A program made the translations under genes and the position numbers. A model generated the notes under the pieces. It ran no database searches, was not told where the DNA came from, and saw only the letters and a program-made list of their open reading frames with translations. From positions 58,754,152-58,818,151 of the forward strand of contig NC_083597.1 of NCBI RefSeq assembly GCF_020882245.1: a stretch of DNA of 64,000 nt, given 5' to 3'. Origin of the DNA: Rhopalosiphum padi (taxonomy: Eukaryota; Arthropoda; Insecta; Hemiptera; Aphididae). The stretch's first letter is position 1. Each line of letters begins with the position of its first letter. Positions 49,024 to 61,541 of this stretch are shown piece by piece.

Positions 49024-51231
49024 GATTTATTATAATTGTAGCTAATATTTTGTTACCTAAACACTCTCGAACGAGTCAAATTGGTTATTTAACAATAATT
49101 CTGAAAAATCTATACCTATATATAAAAGTAAAAATGGAAATTGTTGACACGCATATGTTTTCAGAAACTACTTATCCGATTATTTTGATTTTAAAATAAA
49201 AGAGTTCATTGCGAAGCAAGTTTAAGTCTGATTTTGATTCTATAAGTTAATGAAAAGTCGAATTATTAATATTTTTAAGAACTGGCACATTTACACATAA
49301 ATATATTTATTTTTTCATCCGTGTTATCAATTATTAGTTATTATTTCTAATAATAGTATTAATATTTTAGAAAATAGTTTATGTAGTTTAATAATATAAA
49401 ACCATTGTTTTTAGTTCACACTATTGAAACTTTATGAGTTGTTGGTTATTGGTCCAGAATGAAAAAGAAATACAATTTGGGTTGTTCAAAAATAAAAATA
49501 TACTGCTGTTAAATGGTCAAAAAAAATAACGCTTGACGGGACATCTATGTCAAGTTAATATTTCAGAAATATCGTCTATATACTGAAAATATCATTTATC
49601 CACATGCGTTACACTAAATGTTAACAATATAAGCAAACAAATTTAACCTAATGCATTTTATACAGAAAACAAAGTGCACGGGGATAGCTATTATTTTATA
49701 AGTCTAAAAAATCGACGTGCCTTTTATCCATCGGCATTACGAAAGTCACCTTGAAAAAATAAACGAATAATAGTTTTTAATATTTTACTAATTTTACTAT
49801 ATTAATTATATTTTATACTTTTTAATATTAGTTTTAAATTATAATGTATAATAATGTTATATAAATTTAGAACTATATTATTATTATACCCATTTAAAAA
49901 ATATAATATATAAACGGAATAATATAATATTATAAACAGAAAGATTAAAAATCTATAATGAATCGATTTATTTTTTATACATATTATTATGATTATATTA
50001 TGAATGGCAGTCTCAAAGCGTTTTATTTAATTTAAATATTATATAATCAGTAATTATAACATATAAATTTTAAATCTTATTATTATGATCAAGTGTATAA
50101 AATATTGTGTTAAAAAAAAATTCCAAATTAAACAAAAAATAATGTTCAATAAAATGATTTATTAATCTATTCATTCTTAACGGTTAAATAGAAATACCTT
50201 AAATAATATATTTATCGTTCGAAATGGAAAAAAAGATAAAAAGTAACAGATTGTTACAGATAGTACTAATAAAATTTAGAAAAATCTTTAAGCTAACCAA
50301 ATAAAATAAAAAAATTCTTTTGTTTCTTATGCATTTAATAGAAAAGGTTAAGAAAATTATTTTATAATTAACGGATTCTTCTCATACTATAGTTTATTCA
50401 AATTAAATATGTGTTTCCCAAATGTGTTTTGTATTTAAAGACATTTTATTCATCGGAATATTTGGCACCTTATTATTTATTTCGTGAAATTATTATTATA
50501 TAATATGTCATATTCCTAATAATTATGAATAAATGTTGACAATGATAAAACTGTAAAATATGTAGAAATGTTTATTTTAATCAATGTATAACTATAATGC
50601 TTAAAAAACTATTTAAGAAATAGTTGAGTACACCTTTTTATTTAACACATATTCTATTGATATACAATAATCTTTACATTTTACAAATCATTTAAATTCT
50701 TATTTCTGAAATAATTATCAAATACAATAATTTAATAGAATGTATTATGCTTATTTAAATATTTTACTTAAGAAATTCTTCGACACAATACTCCGAATTA
50801 GTTTATAAACGTTGAAATATATTCAATAAGCGTGAATTTCAATGCGTATGTTGTACATACTGTTACCATTATTACTTATACAAACTTAATATGCTCAGTG
50901 GCGCAACCGGAGGAGGGTTAGGGATTATAACCCCCTCCCCACTTGAAATTTCTCCGAGGCCTAGTTTAATAACTTATATACTTATCTTATGTATATATAT
51001 TGTAATAATGTAACCCCCGCACCCCTTAATTTTTTTTCCTAGTTACGCTACTGCAGGATTGTTAGTGTTTTCAGTTTTTGTTTTGAATTGAGTGTTTAAA
51101 TGTTTTATTTTATTTTCGTTATGTTTTGTTCTTTTTAAATTTCACGTATAAACGAAAATACTCCTAAACGTAGAAAAATAAAATAATTGTTACAATAATA
51201 GTCATTGTAAATATGTTTGTTTATTTTACAG
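49024..51231. other. non-coding A+T-rich stretch
   Basis: No gene seen; the only structured item is the MITE at 50896-51053. Confidence 0.6.
50896..51053 (+). mobile_element. 158-bp hAT-like MITE
   Basis: Ends CAGTGGCGCAAC and GTTACGCTACTG are imperfect inverted repeats of the CAGTGGCG type. G-rich and C-rich runs lie near the two ends. A second, inverted and partly degraded copy lies at 43913-44038. The 8-bp target duplication is not recognisable. Confidence 0.75.
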
Positions 51232-51272
51232 TGCCAAGTGTCAACGTTCAGTACGATGTTCTGGGAGTTCTT
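51232..51272 (+). other. candidate micro-exon
   Basis: A strong acceptor (TTTATTTTACAG) and a GTAAGG donor flank 41 bases that are open in two frames (SVNVQYDVLGVL or KCQRSVRCSGSS). The segment is less A+T-rich than its surroundings. There is no family match; it could belong to a large gene crossing this region, or be a chance pairing. Confidence 0.2.
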
Positions 51273-54200
51273 GTAAGGTTTGTCGAGAAACTTACTACAT
51301 GCATATGAGAATACAGGTTTTAGGTTTATGTTTACTCAGCTCTTACTCTATTATTTTACCACACGCTTAATAATTTTAAAAATTAAAAACCAATTTCGGT
51401 TCTTTATTATAATTATCATCAAATTTTGTTTATGATTTCAATCACCCATGTTTAATATTATTGATTGGAATAAACGCTAAATCCGGGATTAGAAATGTGA
51501 GTAAATTAAACTCAGAACTCTTTCGTTGAAAGTCATTCTTAATTTTTTTTTGTGTGTATTTATACTGATTGCAATAAATTTAAAAAAAATAATGAAATGA
51601 ATGATAAAAAGAAATACATCATTTACGGTATTAATAGCTCTTATTTCTTTATCCTAAATAGTATCGAGAATATTGTTGACTTTGAAATCAATATTATTTT
51701 TTGCAAAAATAATTGTAGATTAACTTGTAAATAACTAACTTTATATCTTAATCGTAGTAAATAAATAAACAATAAGCCGACGATATAACTATTTTGTTTT
51801 CATCTTTAGTAACAGAACTATGAATAGTATATTATTATAATTGATAAACGATGTTAAAAATCATAACACTATATTTTCCATGATTAAATTGATCAATTAA
51901 AAATGATTTTTTTCGTAATATCAGGAAGATTAATTTCTATAATTAAATTTATCAAGTTATTTTAATATGACGTGTTATATTTCTTTATATTTTTATTTAA
52001 TATCCAATGGTATTTTTTTCTTTTTTTTGTAGATATAGTTATTTGAACTTTTCCTATTGTATTTTGATAAAAATATGGACATTTATCATTCTTTTCATAT
52101 GTCACTTTAATTATTTATTATAAACAGTCTACGTTGTAATATGATTATTAATAATCATATTGTTTAAATATCTGCACCGTTTTCGCAGTTTTAGTAAATT
52201 ATGTTATAGTTGTTAGATTTTCTTTGATATTGTCAGAATGTCAGCTATATATAATATGCATTTTATTGAATTTAATGATATGATGTTTGACTTGCTGAAA
52301 CTTGATTCATTGCCTCATATAATATAAAAATACAACTATGTGCAATATTTTAATTTTAAATTATTTAAATGTATTTTACATTATTTTATTATAGAATTCA
52401 ATTATTTTTTTATAGTAGCGACAGTAGCGTATTATATAGGAAAAATTTGATATTTTCTACATTACATTTGTTATTGGTGCATATTATATTATGTTTATAC
52501 GTATTATATTGTATGACGTGTGATATCGACAATATTTTTACTTTTATGCAAACCGAGCTCAAATGATCACAAACAAATATTGTTTAATATACTTTATATT
52601 TTTTTTGAAATTCTCAGAAATAATGTTTTTATAAATATTTTATAACATAAAATTATAAAATTATCAATGCCTTTCATAAAAATGTTACAGCGAAACTGTT
52701 GCACATACAAACACATAAAGCCATGAAAAAGAAAAGATTGATATCAATACTATGTTTCACTCATGCGTGTTTGAAAATATTAAAGCGACATTAAAAACGT
52801 ATATTAAACAATACCGCGTATAATCCTTATAAATACCGCAAACGGAATTTCCGTGTGTTTATTATATAATGCGCTGATAAGGTATTCTACAGAATTTTTG
52901 TATGATCACAAGTCATATATTTAAACTTTTTTTAAAACCAAGAGAATAGGGATAATGAAAACCCACCATATGGAAAACCTCAAATCACCGAAACATCCTG
53001 TATATATTTCATCAATAGTAAAAACTACAGTTTGTGAATAAAAGTTTTTTTTTTTTAAGATAAACTCCATATTTCGTCTTGCTACATCTTTTTCATTTCA
53101 AAGGTTTTATTATTGTATTGCATTCGTTATAGTTTTGTCCTTATCATAAATTTTAAAGTTTAAACATTAAAAAAAATAAAAAATATTCTTTAGTTTGGAT
53201 TTGATTTTTCAATTTATTTTCCTATTGACAATCTGAAATATCCGATTTAAGTACTTACAATTTACATTTAAGCCTTTATTACTTAATAATAAATCAATTG
53301 AAATATTAACATTATAGTATAACTAAATTATTAAAATTTAATAGATATAATTTAATTAAAATTTAAAAACTATTTTTTATAGTTTATATTTATTTATTTT
53401 GAATTCAACGGGTCTTGTCCTTTTACAAATTTAAGTGTGGTATAATGACCAATAATGGATAAAGTATAATACATTTAGAATATATTAATTTATTATACAA
53501 TTTAAAATAATATTAAAATTTGAATGCGAAAATGTGACATAATATTAAACACTGTTAGTCAATAAAACTGATACAATTGTATGTTAACCATAAAACGATC
53601 CTATCTTTTTTCGTTCTGGTTTAAATTTTGATTTCATTATCGTTTGGAACATTTCTGTGCGAGTGAAAACTATCGGTTTTGTCTGTTATATTGCCCTACT
53701 ACAGTACTACTTTATGTTTAATGAAGATTGGAATGTTATATTCATATGTTTAATATTAATGATCATATTATATTATATATGAACCATTTATATAATACAC
53801 ATGGGTTGAATTATATGGAATTGAAAAAAAATGTTGACTTGATTCATCGATTATATTAACGTAGGTCGTTTGTTCAGTGTTCTATTGTAATTTAGATTCT
53901 GAGTTCAGCAATGAATGCATTTTTATTTAATTTATTATTTGATATAGGTTTTTAAATTTATGTCACGCAAAGAAATTTTTCAAAATTAATATTACAGTGT
54001 TACAAATAGCACTTAAAATTAACAGTAATGAACATATTAAAAAAGTATTCCCCGCATTTGTTCAAAGCCTTCATAGTTCTGGGTCATCTGTATTAAATTG
54101 TGTTGATGGTATAGGGATATAAAACAGATCAGTCGATTTGGTACTATAAATCTTAACTTTTCTAAAATATAACTTTTTAAAAACTCTAGGGCTGTCGATT

Positions 54201-55616
54201 TTACCCCCAGTTTATTTTATTAGAAACCCAATTTCTAGTTTTTCACGCCTTAAACTGAGTGGTAGCATTGATTTTTAAAATTATGAGTTTATGTTATCAC
54301 CTTTTGGGGCTATAAACATGATTACCTTTTTAACTTTGAAGGTAATACTTGGTAGAAATTTGGATTTTGTTGATACGTTGAGAATCAGAAGTAAAAATCC
54401 CCAGTACGTTTCATAATAATCAAGAGAACCAAAAATTAAGAAAACCCGGTAATTTTTATGTAAAACTATTTTGCCTCAGAAATTATTTAGTTTTTATTTT
54501 GGTATAATCCAGTAACGAATAATCATAAATATCTATTTGATACTTTTATAACATTTTCTCACAAAACATTTTTCACTTGGATAATTTTAAAATATTTTGA
54601 CTTTTCGAGTTATTAAAATCACATGTTTTCAAATATTATAACTAGGTATATAGTTTTTTATTCTATGGTAAAAGTTATTCACTTAGCAAAACGCTTTAAA
54701 ATATCAGCTCTGTTTCATTACAAAATGTAATTAAAAAATATCAATAATACAGCTACAATCATATTTTATAAGTATTTAAATTTAGAACTTTAACGAAATT
54801 CTTCAAAATCCTAAACATTTGTAAATATAATATATTACCTTATGGAAATAATTATTATTTTGTAGTTATAAATTCAAAATATTTTTAATATTTGTACCAA
54901 AGATTTGAAAATGTAACAGAAGATTTCTTATAAGATTTTATTACTCAGATTAAAAAAAAAAAGTTGAGGGTAATTCTACAAATATTTTTTATGATTGTTT
55001 GAAATTTAAATGTTGACAAATTGTATATTCACGTATTAAATAATGATTTATTATCACATTTTAAATTACTATTTTCTATACATAAGTTATAAATTAAATT
55101 TAAAATATGATTTTTGTTAGCTATTTATAGACATTTTACAAGATATTAAAAGTATATCTTGTAATTTAAAAAAGTAAAACATTTAGAAATGATAGATAAA
55201 AAACTATATAAAATATTTTTTATTAAAAAAATTGATTTTTTAACGACTTAAAATAATATAACAAAAATATTTTCGAGAACTTTAATAGTTTTTAGATAAT
55301 GAGTGTGTTTGTGTTAAATGGATCACCAGATATTATATTATTATGTATAGTACCTATTAAAACATTTAAGCAATAAAATTACTATTATCATTACTATATA
55401 ATAGTAATTTACTATTAGATTATACAAGGCTTGTTATATAGTCATGGTTATCATTATATTTTCATTTAGGTGTTTGATATAAATAATAGAGAGAATAAAT
55501 AATTATTATTTAATAAACAATTAATATCTAATATAATGATTAATAATTTCCAAATTATTATTTTCTTTGGTATTTATCTTAAAAATTATTATTTTGATTA
55601 TCCATTTTTTTTTTAG

Positions 55617-55690
55617 TATTCATCAAAGTTAGTCTGCGAGACTGTTATGGGGCGACTAACTATGTAGAGAGCAGTGGGTGGGTGAATTAA
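55617..55690 (+). other. candidate terminal exon
   Basis: A pyrimidine run plus TTTTTTTTTAG precedes 74 bases reading FIKVSLRDCYGATNYVESSG WVN then TAA. The segment is visibly richer in G+C than the flanks. There is no family match, and its phase (two leading bases) would join to one frame of the 51232-51272 candidate. It could equally be a fragment of an old transposon. Confidence 0.2.
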
Positions 55691-57373
55691 TACCCCTATT
55701 ATAATTTTCATTTGTTATAATATAATAAAATAACCATGATACGGTTTCCTTTAAATACTTTGTAACAATAGATTTTTAAAATCAAACATTATTTTTTATA
55801 AATATATAATATTAAATAGCTCCAATTATGTCATACAAATTAATAATCATACTACTAATAAAAAGTATAACAATAAATAATTTTTCGCGGAAAATATTTT
55901 CAACAAATGTACCAGAGAAATAAAAATTTTAACATTATTTAATATTTTGTGTTCATTATGAAAATCATGAAAGCACATAAAAAATATTAATTTAGGCTAC
56001 TTGATCGACTTTTTTGAATTTGTAAATCATAGCTATTATTTTATGCACAAATATGTAAATACCGAGGTTTAGAGTGTAGTTTTATCATATTAAAATAAAG
56101 TATATTTATTTATAGTATAGTATAATATTATTATATTTGTATTTATTTAATTTTATTAGAATTAATTGATACAAACCTTTCCCAGCGATGAAATTATACA
56201 CTGTAATACATATTTCAATTACGGTGAAATTCTAAGGAAAATAGTTTTATATTATATTAACATGTTAATAATTTAAAATTATGTTTTTATTCTAACTTTT
56301 GGCATTTAAAGTCATCCAAAATAAAATTGGTAAAGTTTCAAAAAACAAAATAATCAAATTAAAAACAAAATACCTATGTAATGTTTATAATAAATGACAA
56401 TTCAATTAAACTAAAAAATTGCTTTCACAACATGATACAGTTTTAATTTGTTACAGTCATCATATATGTGTAGCAAGAAAATCAAACTACAATAAAAGTT
56501 TTACAAAAAAATAAATTGGATGTTGGTTTAATTCCCGTAAGGGTCAATATAATTGTTGAAAGTTTCAAAGGAACTATGTTTATGAAATTGGAGAATTATG
56601 TACTTATACTATTAGAGAATGTACCTACTCATAAAATTAATCCTATTAGTTAAGATAAGTACCACTGTAATATAAAAAAAAAAGTTATTCATTTAAAGTA
56701 ATGATTGAAATAATTAATCGAATTGCTTGTTTAATGAGAATTTAATATAATAATACGAATGAACTATATTTATAAATGGAATGGATATTTAAATTACACT
56801 GAAAAGTGTTGTAAAAAATTAGCAGAGGGTAGAAGTTATTATTAGTTTTAATGAAATCAATTATTATTATTTGTAATATAATAAAATAGCATTATTGATT
56901 TTACAATAATCTTTCTCGTTTTTCATTAATATTTATTTATTTATACATTAAAATGAGAAAATCAAAAAAAAAATTAACTTTTTAAAGTATACTATTTAAG
57001 AATTTAGAATCTACATTAAAATGTCACATTTATTTAAATGTTTCATATCCTTATACAATTATTAGAGGTTTTTTTTTTTATATCATAGGAAAGTTGATAT
57101 ACAAATTAATCATCATTATAAGAATAGAACATATTACCACTTAAATTTCAGAAATACATTTATGAAAATGATAAATCGTCACACGATTGGAAACTTTATT
57201 TTGGCTCTGAAACTTTCACTTAGTTATATTTGATATGGGTAAAATTAATAGTAAATTTACGATTTTAGTATGTAGTATTATTAACTAATCATAAACTAAT
57301 AGAGTATAAATCCTGATTCAGTACATTTAATGTGTGACCAAAAAGTAGGTACAGCAATATTATTAAGGGCTTT

Positions 57374-58372
57374 TTTAGATTCTGAGCTAAGTGATAAATG
57401 TATTGATAATACAATGATGTGCATGTGATTGTGTTTTTTTATGTATCTGTAAACACATTTGTGGGCAGTAAAAACACTTAAGCTGTCAAAAATGGGTTTA
57501 GTTTTTGATTAGAAATTGGATCTATGTTATAACTGTTGGAAATAAAAAAAAAAATTATTGAAAAATAGGAATTTTAATACAATTTTCGACAAATTCGAAC
57601 TTGGTTTTTTTATAAACGAATGACCGTAAAATCTTAAAATTTTTAGAAATTATTATATAGTTTTTAAATAATTATTTCTCTTTAAACAATTTTTGATATT
57701 TTGTTGTATTTCATAAGAAAAATAATAGTAGATAATTGAGATTTTAACCTAATGTTTAAACTATCATTTTAATTATATTATGATCAAATTTTCAAAATAT
57801 CTTAATTTTTTTTGAGTTATTTATTATAAAATCATAAGTAGTTTATACTATAATCATAAAATCTAAAAAATATGTAAAGATATTTATTTTTTAAATTACG
57901 ATGTTAAGTATTTTGTTATAATTTACATAATTTACATCATTATTTGCAGGAATTTACCACTTTTACGTATATTATTATGAATTTTACTATACATAAAGAT
58001 ATTTTTGATTTAATTTAAGATTTTAATATATATTTATTTAATGACTATATTTTTATTGTTGTACGGTATTTACAAGAAGTCAAGAAGATGTTATAATATG
58101 GTATAAATATGATATATTATTATAATAATTAAATACTAGTAAAAAAATTTATTTTTGGAAAAAAATTTTGAAGTTACTGTAATACTAAAAGTAAAATAAA
58201 TGACTTTAATAACTTTATAAAAAATGTCACGATATATAACTATTTAGTGATTTACGAGTAGGTTGATAGACCGTCTCCGTTTAGAATCGTTTTTCATGTA
58301 CAATGATTTATCATTGAATTCAAATTTAATACTCAGTTCTTACCGCATAGCAGATTGACACCCTCTTGTTTA
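57374..58372 (+). repeat. dispersed repeat, copy B
   Basis: Starts TTTAGATTCTGAGCTAAGTG, ends around GCAGATTGACACCCTCTTG. It has the same orientation and the same end blocks as copy A at 45223-45990 and is about 230 bp longer. Non-coding. Confidence 0.6.
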
Positions 58373-59140
58373 TCTTTTTTTTTTTGATTTAACATAATGA
58401 TGTGGACAAATTAGAACTGATATATATCCAAAAATGTTTAATGTCAAGTATATTCGCTGGGATTTTCCTTGGATCTTATGCATATTAGTACTAAATCAGT
58501 ATAATGAGAATCATTTTCCCTTGAAATCTATTATAATAATGAATTATTTTATTCTACCGTAATATTATATAACTAGTGAAAAATAATTACGAAAATTTAT
58601 TACTAAATATTCACTTATAATGCCACGGAACTGTGATATAAGCTTAGTATTACAAGAAACTTGGCTATATGATCATATAAAATAATATTTAATCTTTTTG
58701 AACTAATATAAAATATGCTCTTTATATTTGTTTAGTGTACAATAGCGTTTCAAATGAAATGTGTGAATACGAAATATAATAATAGCATTTACATAGTATT
58801 GTTAAGATAATATCTATAATAGAAAAAATGTAAAATTAAGAAAGTCATTATAAATGCTTATAAATTCTTTCTCAAAAGCAGTACAGGTATATAACATTCT
58901 AAAATGGTTAAAAGTGATATTATTTTATCAACAATATGATGCAAACCAAAGGTACAACGTTAATACATTTTGTATGTTTTTTTTAGGAAGCTAAACTTTT
59001 CCGTATAAATAATTATTATTATAATAGATATTTAGAAATTCGATGTAATATCAATAATTTTTTTTTTTTGAAAGTACTAATACTGAAATTATTCTTGGAT
59101 ACTATTCGAATCGATACGTGTTTGAACAAAAATCGTTAAC

Positions 59141-59336
59141 ACAAAACAAATTGAAACGTAACAACTATATAATAGGTTTTGCTTGGGTATAAATCTTCAA
59201 CGGTTTACCATCGTCGATCAAACGTAAACATTTAAACGTATATACGCGATTCGTGTTTACTCGGAACGTGACGTTTTTGTTTGCTCGTAGTATTTTCTAT
59301 GCTTTGGTGAGTTGTCGAAGTCTTATTATAATATCA

Positions 59337-59379
<43 letters not shown>

Positions 59380-59860
59380 TATATTCTTAACGAATCCATA
59401 ATGCACCGCTGTGCCCTGGCACTATAGAATTTACCGACAGTGACAGCGTTGACGACTGCAGTGTCATCATCCTTTATGTACATTAACGCGCAAGCTACTC
59501 GCATTTATATCGTCAACGACTTGAGCCCTCCCCCCCATATTTGGTTTATGCGTCTGATAATGGCTCGTGTCATCTTGTTAGCATCATGCCTTTTACGTTA
59601 TACGTTTGAAATAATAACTGGGATTAATGTATAATCTAAACAATAATATAGAACAGAATATATATATATATATCAATACCGTACTATACGAGTAGTATAA
59701 TATATACATATATTATAGTATCGTCGTCCGTCACGGTCGTAGTCGTCGGCTCTATTGATGTCGTTCGTCACCACACAGCACAATACATTTCAACGATAAA
59801 TACATTATAAAAAATACGACGAAAAATGTCCAATATATACGCATGTGGTTAAAATTTTCA
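59141..59860. promoter_or_regulatory. G+C-richer patch, possible promoter
   Basis: CG-containing blocks at about 59190-59290, 59400-59540 and 59710-59770, with a TATAAAT at about 59189-59195 on the + strand, and a (TA)n/(CA)n run at 59345-59384. The frame 59440-59634 has no domain. No exon can be defined. Confidence 0.3.
59345..59370. repeat. (TA)n microsatellite followed by (CA)n
   Basis: Uninterrupted AT run passing directly into ACACACACA. Confidence 0.9.
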
Positions 59861-61502
59861 AGTATATAGCTGACATTAGAAAACAAAAAAACAATGATAA
59901 TCTTAATTTGATTAATATATTATTATCAAAAACGTTTCTTTACTTTTTTTATTGGTGCACGTTAGCGATACTGTAACTCCTGCATAATTTATTATCCGTG
60001 CGTCGTAATCTACTTAAAGTATATAAACTAATAAGCATTATGAAAAGGCATACTAAATATTATATATTAATATTTAAACTTGTAATAACTTGTATTTGTT
60101 CAAAAGAAAAACGATAGAATAAATAAATCAGCGTTAAGGAAATACACTGCTAATTGCTATATTACATTATTTTCTCCACATTTCTTTATACGTGACACAT
60201 ACATTTTAATATCATGGATATATTTGATTGAATTTGCGTCAAGTTAAGACTTTCCAGTTGAACTGCTAACTGAATGAATAAATGTGTGTTCTAGACATAG
60301 ACATTGAAATTTACTATCAATATTAAAAAAAAAAAAAATGATGTGTGACGTTTTAATATTAAAATTGAAAAAAATAAATTTTATGATAATAAATTATTCA
60401 GTAAATAAACATTCAATAAAATGTAAATTTCAGCGAAAAATTAAAATAAAAATGTTTTGATAAAATTGTAGCGTTACAATATTATTCGTAAAATACACAA
60501 ATTTAGACATTGGTGGCTATGTTAGAAATTACACGATATTGTGTTATTTAGAATATTTCTGATTACTCTCTACCTCCATTATATCACATTATCTGGATAC
60601 TGACACATATTTGATATAAGCAAATAAGTATATGAATGTTATTAGTTTAAAAATATTAAAATCTAAGTACACGACCCCCAAAATCAAAAATATTTAACTC
60701 TTACATTAAATTTCGTACATGTTGCTGTGAAAAAAAAATACATGGATACACCCCTTTCTTGGTGTCGAAGGGGATTACGTTGAGTTATAATAATAATTTT
60801 AATAAATAAACATTTGGTTTGATTGCCAAATTGGTCGCTTGGTCCATTACTCAATAAATTAAATTGAATGACGCCGATACAAAGAAAAGCTCAACTTAGG
60901 CGTTTAGTAACTCAGACTTTTAAAAAGGTAAAATAAAACGATGTTTATGATAATGGAATGAAAAAATCAACCTACAAATTACGTAACAAATATATCTATA
61001 TTCTATACGCAATTTAAATACAGTTCTGATAATAGTTAGTTGGACTATTTTGAAAAATGACTGATCAATTTATACGTACGCAAATTGTATGGTAATCGTA
61101 ATTATCATTATAACTAGGTGTGCATCACGGTCGGATCATTGTCCGAAGGTATACCGATTACACTCGGACAAACGAAACACAAGGAATAAAAAACGCATTA
61201 TCGTACATGGTTTTATAGTGTAAAGAGAAAAATAAATAAGGTGGTCGCACTCCAGATAAAGTTCGATCAACTATAAATTATACAATACAATATAGTAATA
61301 TAGTATCTACCGTCGGCTGCGCGACGCATTCAAACCATAACGGTTTTGACCATCGGTGGATGGCGCCAAGGGAGAGCTGCGAATTGGGGGCTGTTCCCCG
61401 ATTGTACTCCATCGTGATGTCGAGCAAGGATATATATATAATATTATATATAAACAAACAAAAAAACTTTATATAATACGAAATTTTCTCTCACGCGAAA
61501 TA

Positions 61503-61541
<39 letters not shown>

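Larger units (their letters stand above)
51273..59140. other. long non-coding stretch, repeats only
   Basis: A+T-rich. It contains a repeat head TTTAGATTCTGA at 53891-53902, the dispersed repeat copy B at 57374-58372, and a possible terminal exon at 55617-55690. Frames 51552-51734 and 52369-52566 are not supported. Confidence 0.6.

Noticed and set aside
60868..60936. Short ATG frame MTPIQRKAQLRRLVTQTFKK followed by GTAAAA
   Set aside because: Too short to support; no promoter, acceptor or homologue identified. It could be a transposon remnant.
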